NCBI GenBank assembly: GCA_965178125.1
Contig: OZ237760.1
Coordinates: 186,001-250,000, forward strand
Source: Bilabrum cf. latius
Taxonomy: Eukaryota; Bigyra: Bicosoecida; Bigyra; Bicosoecida
Length of the DNA stretch: 64,000 bases
Direction of reading: 5' to 3'
Every line of letters starts with the position of its first letter. Position 1 is the stretch's first letter. The position numbers and the translations under genes were made by a program. The notes below the pieces were generated by a model. It had not been told where the DNA came from. It did no database searches and saw only the letters and a program-made list of their open reading frames with translations. Below are positions 32,601-44,771 of this stretch, one piece after another.

Positions 32601-35374
32601 CCTCCTTGCCCCAGCCAGAAATCGAGTAGCTCGGCAGCAAGGTACGTCAGCACCATCACCCCACCGGCAGTCAGGCTGCCCACCAGAGGATTCCCTAGCA
32701 CGCCGCTGGCGCCGTGCATCAGCCACGCAGCAAGGGCCACAATGCTGCACACTCGCTTGATCATCCTGAAGCACCCGTAGCTGGTCGTGCTCTTGAGCCG
32801 GGATGATTCCAGGTATCCGTCCACCAGCTCGGTCGCTTGTTTGACCTGGGCTGGCGCCAGCGTAGATCGAGAAAATAAAGCGTTTTCACGATTGCACTGA
32901 GCTGGTTTGACGGCTACTGCGGCAGCCCCAGCCGCGTCCGATTCTGAACCTGTCTCTCCAGCTGCTTTGCGCACATATTTGCTCTATCCAGCAGCAGTTG
33001 CCGCAGCATGTACTGATTCAAGCTTTGACTGACCCAAGCGGTCCCGCAGCGCCCCGATCACCTCATCTACCTCTTCAACGAGCTCCCTACGGCTCGCGAA
33101 CGCCGGTCCTCGCACGCAGCAGCAGAGCACAACGGTCTGCTTGCTTGCCGGGGGCACCACCGCACACTTCATACAGGGCCACCAGGAGCAATAGGCGACG
33201 TGACCCGCGCGATCACCCTCGCCCACCCGCACGCAGCATGCCCTGGTCCTAGAGCACGAGCACCAGGCCGGGCACCTCTGCTTGGTTATCTTCTCCTCTG
33301 AGAGAATGAGCATCGTCATGAACGCAATAGTGAGCACGATTCCGGTTGCAACTGCGAAATTGTTTCCCAGGATGACCTGTAATGACTTGCCCGCTAGTAG
33401 GTCAAAGAACCGGGGAAAGTGATCCTCTACTGTCGCGAACACGTCGGGCATCGACTCCGGCCCATCAGCCCACACCGCCAGGTTCCCCACATGCCCGACA
33501 ATGTGGATCGTGAACAGCACGAAACCGATCCACGCCACCATGCGATGCAGTTCGGCGGCATCGTCAAGTGGCAGTAAGTGAGACGCGCCCAGGTGGAACC
33601 GGAGCGCCCTTCTCGACGCGTGCAGCCGAACCAGTGCCAGCAGGACGGGCAGCCACACCTGCAGGGGAAGTGCCGGGGCACGGGCAACCACAGCCCAACC
33701 GGACAGGTTGTTCATCGGTCCGATGCAGCCGTCACTTACGCTTGCAATAAGCAGGCTCGCAAAGATCAGAACAATGTATCCTCGGACACAGGCGTGCATG
33801 GAAAGCTCAGTTGGTGCGATCCAGCCCGGTTCGACAGCGCATGTGACTCGGCGGTGCAGCCACTGTGCGAGCCGCACAACGTTCGACAGGCCGAAGGGCC
33901 GCGTGAAGCAAACGAGGCAGGCGCAGCATGAAGAAATGCCTGGAGCTTCGTGGCTTTTCTCGATGGGCCTCCCGGTGGAAGCAGCCTGAGACGGCTGCGG
34001 CGCAGACTGGGTTTGGGCCTCTGTTCCTGTGGCGGGTGATGTCGCTGTTGCGTTGCTGCTAGCGGGCACTTCATTACTCACAGCTTTTGCACTTCGCATG
34101 GTCTGCTCGCTGCCAGCGCTGTCCTTGGACCCGGCGCTTTCAGCTCTGCTTCGGTCGACTGGGCACCTGCGCTCAACGGAGGCAAGCGCCCCAACGGGCA
34201 GGAAGGAGCACGCCACGACCGGTACCCAACGCACCAAGACCATCTGAATGAGCAGCCCGGAAGGCTACAATTCTTGTCCTTGCCATGCATTGGCCGTGTC
34301 GTTGCCTAGCACCGCTATCATGGCGATCAGCAAGACGGCCGCAAGCACCCCTAGGTCCCTCGCGACGTCCTTGCCTTCCTCCGACACCGCAACTGCTTGG
34401 CCAATGCCTGGATGATGTCCCGCTGGTGCCTTCGCTAAAGTGCTACAGCAGCCTGTGCGCCACTCGCGGGACGACACTCCGAGGCGGTAGCACCCAAGGG
34501 TTCCCAACTCGAGCCCCAGGACAGACACTGCGAGGAGGACGGCTGCCCCTAGCTGCAGTGCGCTCACGATCCAAGCGCCTTCGTCAGCTGTGGCTTCAAA
34601 GACAATTGAGGCAGCTACGGCAAGAACTGATACGCATTGAATAGCCCTAGATACGACGAGATTCGATGATAAACCTTGTACTGGTGCTATTGTCGACTAT
34701 GCTAAACCTGAGCAGGCAATCCAGAACGGCAACCATCCAACGAGCAGCTGCACGGCACGGGCAAGCCTAGCGAGGTACGAATTGCCGGCCAGTACGAAGG
34801 CTGATTCAAGCACCTATGCTGCTCCAATTCCAATCACGCCAAGCATCGCTGCGAGAAACCAGGCCACGTGGCTATTCTGTTCCTGCTAGATGCGATCTCC
34901 CTGTTGGACAGCGAGCTAGGCAACCTACGCAAGCGCGCCGAACAACAATGATGTAAGAAGTACGCATAGTGATGCTGCATGGAACAGATTAGACCATACC
35001 TCTTGAGTGAGGCGTCTGCCAAACGCCGAGCAGGTTGTCGTGCCGAACTGTTCAACCGAGTGATTGCTCGCAAGCTGGCGTTTGTTGGCTACTAGCAAGT
35101 GGAATGTTTGTGGATACATGTCACCATCAGGTTGTATGCGACTGCTCGTCTCATCGGATAGCTAACGTAGCTAGCCAAAAGTTGCAGCGTCACTGCCATC
35201 ATGAGAACCGCGCAGCCGGACCCCTGCGTGGCCGAGTTCACTAGACTGGCCACGTACCTCATTCAGTGACTTAAGTAAGCTCACAACGCAGATAGCACAC
35301 AATCCGGCGACAAGAGTCGCTATGAGCCCAGCAAGATGCCTCGATTTCAGTGTAGCATGTTGGTCTGCCCTCAT
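29627..35374 (-). CDS. Giant NADPH-oxidase/ferric-reductase-like membrane protein
   Basis: A single open frame of 1915 residues contains 15 in-frame TAGs and ends in TGA; a TAA sits four codons upstream of the first ATG. An N-terminal membrane region (about 1-420) precedes a NOX-like core. The third core helix (LHRMVAWIGFVLFTIHIVGH) has His610 and His624 at the NOX heme spacing and closely resembles NOX2. The fifth helix (MIKRVCSIVALAAWLMHG) keeps the distal His887 but has Arg874 where the partner His belongs. A roughly 200-residue Cys-rich insert separates the two. An FAD-like segment follows (HVHAGEY about 1175; RPFTV about 1225, normally HPFT), then an NAD(P)H-like part (GPCP about 1310, GFGIT about 1334) and a C-terminal CGAS (about 1875). 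It probably moves electrons across a membrane, but several cofactor motifs are altered, so activity is uncertain. Confidence 0.78.
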
Positions 35375-35653
35375 GTTGGTCTGCCCTTAACCTCAGGCAC
35401 TAGAACGCTTCAAAATTACACAGTAACTATACCACAGTCAGATAATGTACTAGGTGACTGGTGCGATACCTGATGGGTGCGCTACAGGCAGCTGTCAGCT
35501 TTGGTAACCCGTGACGTGCGGCGCCGCGCATTTAGTTCCGCAACAATCATTCCATCCTGACAGGAAGAATATACTATTCTAAACTCCTTTCGCCAGCTTC
35601 CTGCCAATTACTTAGACGTTTGTACGCCACTGCCCTCGTAATTAGCACCCCCC

Positions 35654-37171
35654 TTACAACCGCCTGCCACTGCCATTGCCACTGGCAATCCTGGATGCAT
35701 CGCAGGCGCCCACAGCACACAAATCAGAAGGCCCTCCACTGGTCACACCTGCCACCGATTCATCGCCCAGAAGCCACGACTCGGTCACGAGATGCACCTT
35801 CACGGACACCCCCTCGGTCCGGTCGCGCTGGCCCCTCGTGTCTGCATCGGCGATGGCCAGCTGCACATCCCCCTCGCTGGCTAGATCTACTGCGCTTTCG
35901 CTAGCTGCACCACCGTGCGGTGCACCTGCCCCCAGCCCCAGGGCCGCCCTCGCCACGCACAGTCTCGGCTCGCTTGCATCGCAGGCGAAGGGCGCCACTG
36001 CAATCGCCAGAAAGTGCGCCGGCGGCACCTCTACTACAGTGGACGGTGACGGGGCTGATGCGGAAGCCCCAATAGGTCGCGAGAAGCTGCTCGGTCTGGG
36101 CTCCCCTTCTCCAGCGGCGGACTCGCTTGGGTCACTGTCGGTGTGACGATCATCAGTGTGACGAGCACCAGTGTGACGGGTGGGTGGATGCAGCAGCATG
36201 CACCTGAAAACCCATGACGGCTGTGGAATCCCACGGACGAGTAATTGCACAGAATTCTTGGTCTTGCGTGTTGCCGGCCTTATGCACTTGCTGTCGCTTT
36301 TGTAGCTTTCATCTGCAGTCGCGGAGTGGTCCCCCGGGCAGGTGCTCGCCCCTGCCGTTTCTCGCTCGGCCCCAGCTGCTGCTCCTTCTGCGGCTCCTTC
36401 TGCGGCTCCTCCCCGGTCTCCTGGGATGTCAGCGGGGCCAGCTCCAGCACAAGCGTCCGTGCTAACGTGTTGTTGGGGTCCACATGCACCTCGGCTGCCT
36501 GCCGGCTCGGCACCGCCCGCTTTGCTAGTGGCGGCCATTGGCATGGCTTCATGTTCTGCTCGCTCGGCAGGCCGCAGCCTCAACTCTATACGGCGGAGAT
36601 CCATGCCCACGCCCTCTCCAGTGGCTTTGACCACTGCTTCTTTTAAGCACCAGTGCCACCAGAAGCTTGTCATCTGCGGGCTCAATCCTCTGGTCCATGA
36701 GCCGTCGCCCGGATTCTCGACGAGCGGCGTGCACCCAGCACGGATGTTCGCCCACTCGCGGTCGGTAAAGCACGCCTCCATGAGCTTGAAGAACTCGGCA
36801 TCAGAACTAGCACCAGTAGGAAATGATGCAGGCATCACGTCGATGCCAACTAGTCCAGAGCTGCAGGATGCAGCTGCAACAGCATGCTCCGTTCTGCTGG
36901 AGTTGAAGTTCCATCCAGAGGTGGCGCGAACAAATGGTTTTCCAGCAACCGTGAACATCCCTTTCTGTTCTATATATGGTGTATCGATCTCCAAGCAACT
37001 CTATATAAGGCGGTTCTGGACGCAGCCACTGAGAAGACACATTTGCCGTGCATCGTTGCTTAAGAATCCAGCCACCCTTCGTTTCCTGCCTGCACTTACA
37101 AGCGGCTCCAAGGCCTCTCGGCAAGTACCCTCAAGCAAGTGTTTCCATAGCACAAACAAGTCGATCTCCAT
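35654..37171 (-). CDS. 4'-phosphopantetheinyl transferase (AASDHPPT type)
   Basis: The 505-residue protein transfers phosphopantetheine from CoA to carrier-protein serines. The family blocks are clear: an N-terminal NDARQM-like segment, GKPF, GWNFNSS (the NFNxSH block), VGIDVM (Mg2+-binding Asp), FTDREW and FWWHWCLKEAVVKATGEG (WxxKEA). The match to animal AASDHPPT over the SFP.. and FTxxEW region is strong. The His of the usual N-x-S-H motif appears as Arg (NSSRTEH), an oddity worth noting. One TAG is in frame in the N-terminal part, and the stop is TAA. A Gly/Ala/Ser-rich insert of about 110 residues interrupts the C-terminal subdomain. No intron: the apparent GTAAGT near 37.1 kb stays in frame. 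It is head-to-head with RPB5, 103 bp apart. Confidence 0.88.
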
Positions 37172-37274
37172 TCATTGCAGCGTGAAAAGGACAGTAAACT
37201 CTGCTTTTTCAATTTTGCAAAGTGTGATGAGTGGAGATTGAAGAAGTTCACGAATACCTAATTTGATCCATACC
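37172..37274. promoter_or_regulatory. Short divergent promoter between phosphopantetheinyl transferase and RPB5
   Basis: Only 103 bp separate the start codons of two oppositely transcribed housekeeping genes, so both promoters and both 5' UTRs must lie in or overlap this stretch. It is more AT-rich than its flanks. I saw no clear TATA box. Confidence 0.45.
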
Positions 37275-38064
37275 ATGTCTGGGGCTGCCGCTGGAGGTGC
37301 CGCAGCGATGGATGATGGTGGTGTAGGACCAGTTGCAGCAGTTGGTGGCGCTCCTCTGAGAGTTGATGCTGCTATGGCGAAGTTGCATAGGGTTCGAGCA
37401 ACGGTATGCGCTATGCTTGCCAAGAGAGGCTATGCGATTTCCACCGAAGATAGAAGCATGGATTTGGAAACATTCGTTAGAAAGGTGAGATCTTAGAGTC
37501 TGGAGCACTGCGTGAGCTCGATGAAGCCACCCGCGACATCCTGGTGCAAGCACGTAGCGTGATTACTTCTCGCAGTTTGCTCCCGATGGTATCTCAAAGG
37601 AAAGGATGCAACTTCTTGCAAGCAAAGTTGACGAACCATCAGATAGGATCATTGTGCATTTCCCCCCTGGTACTGTCAGCGTGAAGGACTGCAAAGTGTT
37701 CGCAAAGCTGCTCGAAGACAACCGCATCAAGAGGGGCATCGTAATTGTGGGCGGCAAGATGAGCTCATTCGCGAAGCAGGCCCTGGACGAGATGCGACCT
37801 GCGTACACAGTGGAATGGTTCACAGAGGAAGAGATGATGGTCGACATCACCGAGCACGAGCTGGTCCCCGAGCACCAGGTCCTCTCTCCCGCCGACAAGG
37901 CCGTGCTCCTCAACAGGTACAAGCTCAAGGAGACGCAGCTGCCCAGGATCCAGCTGCAGGACCCCATCGCTAGGTTCTACGGCATGTCTAGGGGGCAGGT
38001 GGTCAAGATTATCCGGCCTTCGGAAACCGCTGGCCGGTACGTGACCTACAGGATAGTCATCTGA
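37275..38064 (+). CDS. RPB5: RNA polymerase I/II/III shared subunit RPB5 (RPABC1), one intron
   Basis: Exons are 37275-37484 and 37576-38064, with a 91-nt intron (GTGAGA..CGCAG, phase 0); the protein is 232 residues. The C-terminal assembly domain is nearly canonical: ITEHELVPEH, LLNRYKLKETQLPRIQ, DPIARFYGM, RGQVVKIIRPSETAGRYVTYR. The N-terminal jaw domain begins RVRATVCAMLAKRGY. Splicing joins FVRK to FAPDGISKERMQLL in the normal spacing. It starts with a Gly/Ala-rich extension of about 35 residues. The gene contains no in-frame TAG in its exons and ends with TGA, which makes it a useful anchor for stop-codon use in this genome. Confidence 0.97.
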
Positions 38065-38356
38065 AGGACAAAGGTGCTGCGGTGCGGGGCTGGGGGCGAG
38101 GGGGCCGGCTTCAACGCTCTTTGGCTTACCGAAGAATTCCTGGTAAATACACATAGTAATTTTTGTTTCGATCGATTGATTTCATGCAACGGCATTGCTC
38201 CCACAATCGTTGAGGCAGCGCCGTGCATCTGCTTTTCGTCAGCTTTCGGATCTGATCCAGAGTCGAAATCCAGCCACTGTCCGTAGCCAAGTCAGGGGTG
38301 TTCGTTCTGATTGCCCCTGCCGCCCGGGATTGCGTGGACAAATGTCCTTGCCGCTC

Positions 38357-41300
38357 TCAGTGCACCGCAGCGCGCACCTCGAGAGCCCCCTGAGGCCACA
38401 CTCGTGCATCCACCTCCACTCGACACTTCTTCTCAAACCCTTCCGCTGGCCCTTGCTCTTGCCCTTGCCCCTGCCCTTGCCCTTGCCCTTCGCCGCCACC
38501 TGCAGCACCAGCCTTCTGCTCCACGCGAAATGCGCATCCAACGAATCGGTGCACGCTGCCCCTGGTGCCCTTGTGCAAGGCATCAGTCCCACCCGGGCTC
38601 GTCCCATTAAACTTGCCATCGCCAAAATAATCATCATTGCCATCGCCATCATCATCGCCATAGTCCATGTCTGTCTGAAACCAGCACAGCACGCTCATTG
38701 GTCCCTCGACCAGCGGAGCGCCAGTGTCCATCGGCAAGGAGACACTCCCTCCCCAGTAGCGTTCCTCCCAGGGATCGTGACCCTTGACCTCCTCGCTCTC
38801 AGCCCGGGCCGAGGATGCCTCACCAGCCGAGGATCCGATCGGAGGGGGCACTCCGAAGGGGATCCTGAGCAGCGCGCAGGCTGGCCCCACGGCGGTGAAG
38901 GTGGGCCACGTCCCCTCGGGCCACGCTCGAACAGGCGGCGAGCCTGCGGGTGCGCAGGCTGTGGAGGCGCTTGTGCTGCTACTACTGCTGTTCGCATGCA
39001 CTGTACTCGTCATGCTGGTACTCATGGTGCCGACAACACCCCCTCCTGATTGTGTCTCCCCCCTCTGGCAGTACCCATGCACGTCGTGCACGCAGTCCGT
39101 AGACAACCCATTCATGCCACCCGAGCACGCATGTATCGCAGCAGCTGGTCCCATGCCACCTGCTGCAAGATCAGTATCGACCGCAAACGTACCCGCAATC
39201 CCTGGGCTGTGCACCAGGCAGCCCCACAATGTGAGTCCATGCGGCGAAATGCGCCCACCTCTGCCTATTCCAGAACCCTTCGCAGAGGTTTGGGCCTCGC
39301 TTTGATTCCCTCGCGTCGCTGTGGATGCACTGGGCCGAAGCATGAACCGACGCACGAGCGCTGCTGTTGGCAGCACGTGCGGCCGGATCATCCCATGGCT
39401 ATCCAGCGGATCCAGGCGTACCTCGTCAAGTAGAGAAACGATCGAGTTGTCCACTGCTCCTGACACTCCTGACTTTGCCCCTGAGCCCATCGACATGCGT
39501 GTGCCAATGGACTGTACGCATCCCTGCACGCTGTCCACCGCAGGCAGCTGCGACCCGCCGACAGAGCCGATCGAACTTATCCCTATTTGACTGCCCTCTG
39601 CCTTGACCCCGCCATCGCTTTGGCCGACCAGCTCGATCCTTGAGGCCCACAGTGCCCCTGCCGGTGACGCGAGCCAGCTCGCGATCGACGCTGCAAGTGT
39701 CGACGCCCTTGAAAGCTGCAACCCGTGTGGATTTGGATCGGTGCCTAGAGGCAGAGGGGAGAGCGCGTCATCAACTGCGCCATTGGAGTCCTCACTCTCG
39801 CCCTGGCCGTCCCCGCCGAGTCCTCCCAGCAGCAGGGTACCGCCACCCTCCTGCATGCTGGATGCCAGGGCGAGTGCCCCCAGTGGCAGCCCGGAGCAGA
39901 GGTCCAGGATAGCTGGCTGCTCACCATCGGTTGCACCGCCATGGTCGACTCTTTCTAATATGGTCTTCTATTCCGAAGCAGCATTGGGCGCTTTGTCGCT
40001 GCGGTTAGATCTTCCATGCACCTGTGTAGCCAGCCAGTCGTTGGCACGACCCATCTGGTGCTGATCCAGAATAACCAGGCGCGTCGACCGAGACTCGGCC
40101 TTACTCACAGGTGGTGTTGTCACAGGTGGTGTCGAATCGTCAAGAGCTATTCTGCCCGTAGGGCCCGTCCCGGCAGTCACCATGGCAGCAACGGTTGTAT
40201 CACGCTGGTCAGGCCTCCACCGCATGCACAGACAATCGCCCAACAGCTAGTAGCTAGCTAGCACACGATCGCCCGGCCTCACAACAAGCTCATCACCCGC
40301 ACCTACGGATCCTACAGCGCTCGAATTGATCCAAGATCCAGGAGATACCACCGGCACGCGGGCATGTCCCTTTGGCACGACCTTCAAGTCGCACGGTAGG
40401 GCCGGGAACCCAGACGATGGCCCCGTCTCTTTGTCCACCGCTGCCACTTCTGCTAGCTTGGCCACCCCGGTAGCCACATCTACGTCCCAGTCCTTCACAG
40501 GCAGGAACAGCGCATGGTCCCAGTTGCCGCAGGTGGATGACTGGGACGATCCATCGCTTGCGGCTGCAGGAGCAGAGCGTTGCGCTACCTTGTCGGTGCC
40601 TTGGCAGGTTCGGTGGGCGTAGGCGTCTGCAGGTGTGTCTGGTGTTCCCTCTCGTACGGCATGTGTCCCATCGATGCTTGGTGCCGACATGATCACGATC
40701 GGGCCACTGACACCAAGCTCGGCTGGCTCGCAAGAGGTGCCTGCAGCACAAGAAGAGCCACTAGGCGAGCTCGATGACTCGTACTCTTTCTCGTCGTAGC
40801 GCAGCACCAGCTCGAAACGGGTTGCCACGCAGTCCACGATGCCGGACTTCGTTTGGGTCACTGATGTCCTCGACGAGGCCAGAGTTGTAGAGCTTGCACT
40901 GTCACCAGTACCAGAGCCAGGACAGTTAGGCTCAGCAGCACCGCCCCATCCGATGGGAAAAATGATATTTCCTCGCAGCTCGGCATCATCGTCCAGCACA
41001 TGGTACACCGGCACGTGGCCGAGGCTCCTGGCACCCAGGCATCGTCTCGCCCGCCCCAGCGATTCTTCCCTGCAAGCGCCCATTGCCAGGGCGAACACAG
41101 GCATCTCCGGGCCGAGTGTCCTGTGCGGAACCGCATCAATTCTGTCGCAGCAGTACGGCTCGCACAAGCTGGGCGTGCAGGAGCCCAGGTAGCTCGCACT
41201 GGCTGGGGTGAGGTCGCAGGGCGTGCGTCCTCGGGGCAGCGCGAGCCTCGTCCTGCGCCGCAGTGCGCTGCACTCTACCGGCGTGGCCAGGACAATGGCC

Positions 41301-42178
41301 AGCTCTGGCACTGCCTGGCACGCCCCCGCTCCTTGTTCGCACAGGCGGGTGGCAGCCTGCCTCAGGGTGGAGAACACACCTTCGCCCAGCAGCCCAGAGT
41401 CGAGCACCTCGCTGAGGAGGAGGCGAGCACGGCCTCGAGCAGCTGCTCCGGATTTCGGTTTGTGCTCGCCCATGTTTGAATCGCTGGGGGGTAATCCGTC
41501 TAGTTCCCTGGAATCGACGTTCATGACGGCAATCGAGGGCGGCTGGGTCCCGCCGCTGCCCGAGTCGGCTGGTGCGCGGTACAGCGCCCGCTGGCAAGTA
41601 TGAGCGAGAGCAGAGCTGCTTTCGATTGCAAGAACTCGTTCCACTCTCTTGTCTTTGTGATGCTGCGCAGCATCCATGCAGTAGGCTCCCAGCAAGCCTG
41701 CCCCAGCGCCAATGTCCAAGACGGTGTGCCGACCGGGCGGCATCGCTTGGATGGCGCGTTGAATCGCCAATCGGTACGCAGCATTCCTCGATCGGTCATT
41801 CATCATTCGAAAATGCCATCTCGGGGCAATCTGAGACATGCTCGACCTATGCGCCTCGAGTGCTAGCCCGTGAAGCGGCGTGGGTGCGGCGAGGGTGGCC
41901 TCTTTGAATTCTTTGGCTGCCTCTACTTCGAGGCCGTTTTCTCGCAGAAAATTTGCGTAGCATAACCGGACTCCAACCATGTTTCTGTGTATCAGCAGTG
42001 GGGTTACGCACAAGCTGGCCGCTTTATGAAGAGGGAATCCCAGCTCCTCCATTGCGAACTCTGCCGCATGCACGGCGAGCCTTCCAATCGCAAAGTCATT
42101 CTCAACTGCAAGCTCGGAATCATGTCGGATCTTTTCGCAGATCAACCGGAGCTGGGTGATGGGGTCCTACTCCTCCAT
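38357..42178 (-). CDS. PRMT9: Protein arginine methyltransferase 9-like
   Basis: The 1273-residue protein has a TPR-like helical N terminus, a methyltransferase domain with the SAM motif VLDIGAGAGLLGA (about 152) and an acidic loop SEVLDSGLLGEG corresponding to TETVDAGLFGEG of animal PRMT9. RWHFRMMNDRSRNAAY just before motif I and VECSALRR after it also match PRMT9. A second, degenerate methyltransferase-like half follows (ILDLCSGLPLGALAL), as in PRMT9/PRMT7. Long Ser/Gly-rich inserts enlarge the second half. Three TAGs are in frame (codon 4 and two between the halves), and the stop is TGA. An in-frame upstream ATG at 42250 is an alternative start. In animals PRMT9 symmetrically dimethylates a splicing factor; conservation of that substrate here is not shown. 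Confidence 0.88.
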
Positions 42179-42351
42179 GCTTTTCGAATGAGACAAGCTG
42201 AAAGGCCAGTTGCAGTTGACCGGCAGCACGCCGGCGGCAATTGGCTGCATCGCTTTCTGCCGGGGGAAAAACACGCACGTAGCACGCACGACGCTCTGTG
42301 CGCGGACTGCACGCCAAGCTAAACTAGAAACAAGTATTCAATGGCACATCA

Positions 42352-44771
42352 TCATTGGCCGAGCCCGGTCGCAGACATGCCCTCGAACCCAGCTGGAGGC
42401 CCTCCGCTCTGGGCCTAGATCTACCCCACCGGAGCAACCCCCTCCGGCACGTCGCCCCCTTGCCGCAGCACAGCCAAAGCCCGCGCAGACGCAGACGCCC
42501 CCAAATCGCCCTACGACGCCTCACCCTCGCTTCCGATGGTTCCCATCGCCACGGCAGCGGCGGACCCCGAGGACCCAGCCGCAGCCGAGGACCCAGCCCC
42601 AGCCTCTTCCTCCCCGTCCTCTTTCTCCGCAAACGGGGCCTTGGCCGCCTCGAGCACCCCCTGCACGCGGGCCGTCTGCCTGCGCACCGCTTCCTCCGCC
42701 CTGGCCAGAGACTCAGACCGCGCTGCCTCGAGCACGCCCTGCAGCCTCTCTTTGTGCGCAGCGATGGCCATCATCGATGCGTAGATCACGTCCTCCTTGT
42801 CCCTCCTCTCCGCCTCCATCTCCTGCCCCTCCCGCCTAGTCTCCTTCTCGAAACGGCCCAGGGCGTCACCGCCCACCCCCTTCGCCTCCGAGTCCCTCGC
42901 GTCCAGGTCCTCCCTCGCCCCCATGATGTCGCCCTCCAGCTGCTCCATCTCGTCAGCGCCGCTCGTCAGGTGGGCCTCCAGCGCCTCCTTCTCACGCCTG
43001 TACGAGTCTTCCAGGGAACGAACCCGCTTCTCCAGATCCTGCGTGCGTCTCCTGACGTCCTGTGTGCCCTCGCTCACCTGCTCGGTCTCATCCAGGAGCT
43101 CCAGCGCCTCGGTCTTGGCCTCGTGCGCCCGCTGCAAAAAGCTCTGCTTGAGCTCCCTCAGCGCGGGAAGAACCTCGCTGCCGATGTCCCTGCCCAGCAG
43201 ACCAGCCGTGCCTGCCCTCGACATGGAAGTAGCGAGGCTTTCCCGTCCCCTGCCCCTGGCACCTTTCCGAGCAGACGCCATCGGCCCGCCCACCCCCGAG
43301 GCACCCAGGCTCTCAGACACCCCCGCCCCGATGGCCGAGGGGTTCACCTCCAGCTCGAATTCGGTGCCGTTGGCGTGCTTGTCGTCGGGCGGGAGGAGCC
43401 GGAGCTCCGCGGCGGCCGCGTGGTACTCCTCCACGGCCCCTTGCAGCCCCTCGAGCGCCTGCTGCACCTGCATGCCGGCCTCGAAGGAAGCCCTCTGGGC
43501 CTGCTCCCTCTTGCCCTGCGCCGCCTTGGTCTGCTGCACGAGGTAGTCCCGCCTCTCCTCCGTCTGCCTCACGTCCTCAACGGACATTTCCTGGTGCTCC
43601 AGCGTGTCCTGCAGTCGCCCCACCTCTGCCTCGGCCTCCTCGGCCGCTTCCTCCGCGCGCTCCGCCTCGCTGACGGCGGCGTCCAGCTTGGCCTGAAGGG
43701 CGTCCCTGTGCGCCTCCAGGTCAGAGATCAGCTTAATGAACTTCTCCCTGTCCGACAGGAAATCGTCCCTCCTTGACCTAGCGGCGGGGAGCTCCTCGCC
43801 CTTGGCCTGCAGCCGCGCCAGCTCCGCCTTGAGCTCCGCCGTCTCGTCTCGCATGGCGTCTGTCTCCGCCCTGATCTCGTCGTGCTTGGCGCCGAATGTG
43901 TCCGCGATCTCAGAGTCCAGTGCCTCGAACGCGTCGTCGTCGCCCGACAAAAAGGCCGCGTAGGACGACTGGAGGTAGTTGAAGAAGAAACGCTCGTCCC
44001 CTCCCGCGCCCTCCCCGTCCTCCTCCGACTCGCGGACTCGCTGGTCGTACTCGAGCAGCTCCAGAAGCCAGGCAATGGAGGCAAGCAAGGCGGGCCATGT
44101 GTGCGGGGATCCCACGGCGGTAAGGCCTGTCTTTGATATGCCAAACGGGTACCTGAGGGCTTTGAACACGAGCGGCACCTCCTCTTCCACCCTTGACTGC
44201 ATCGTGTAGGAGCCGTCCAGCAGCCGAAAGAGAAATAGCACAATGTTCTAGAAATCCTTGCCAGTAGGATGCTTCAGAATCTTTTGTGAAATCCTCTGCT
44301 GGAAGTCGTTTTCGAGCAGGAACGTAACCAACTGGTTGATAGAATCGAGCTGGAATGCACCGGACGTGATGGGCCGGGGGTCAGCCCGCTTCGAGGCTAG
44401 CCCACCCTTTCCAAATATGCTCGATCTCCTGCAGTGGTTAAACGTAAAGGGTGCAGTCTCTGGTATCTTCGCGGGGAGCAAAAAATCATGCACGACGTCA
44501 GTCACCACGGAAGTACTTTGCATAGCAAAATAAACCCAGTACGTGCAATAGCTGAATAATTAGGTCCTAAAACACACCTGCTTGAACTGGCTGGTCTTGC
44601 GGTGGAACCAGGGGCAATCGAATGTCGAGCGCGAGCTCGCTTGCCGCCGCCTGCGCCTGCGCCACCACCAGCTGCCCCTCCCATAGATCGGCGTGATTTG
44701 CCGCCCATCGATGCTCTTGGAAGCATATTGCTACCAATTGGGCCCAAGGTAGTGCGTCTTGCTGACGACAT
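42352..44771 (-). CDS. NDC80: Kinetochore protein NDC80/HEC1 (one intron)
   Basis: Exons are 44771-44578 and 44428-42352, with a 149-nt intron (GTGTGT..TGCAG); the protein is 756 residues. A basic, Ser/Arg-rich tail is followed by RRSSIFG, DPRPI, and the calponin-homology microtubule-binding domain (EEEVPLVFKALRYPF, PHTWPALLASIAWLLELL). Then comes a long coiled coil with the expected loop region. Splicing restores the conserved RSSIFG motif. The first TAG (44242-44244) sits in KDF-TAG-NIVLFLFRLLD, where other NDC80 proteins have Gln or Leu. Three more TAGs lie at the C terminus, downstream of the coiled coil, before the TGA. If TAG still acted as a stop, the protein would lack most of its CH domain. 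Confidence 0.93.

Noticed and set aside
37054-37120. A possible intron in the phosphopantetheinyl transferase gene (GTAAGT near 37.1 kb)
   Set aside because: The whole stretch is open in frame and the unspliced reading gives the expected NDARQM-like segment with normal spacing.
42355-43776. A 473-codon plus-strand open frame
   Set aside because: It is antisense to the NDC80 coiled-coil exon. High GC at third positions keeps the opposite strand open; there is no recognisable domain.
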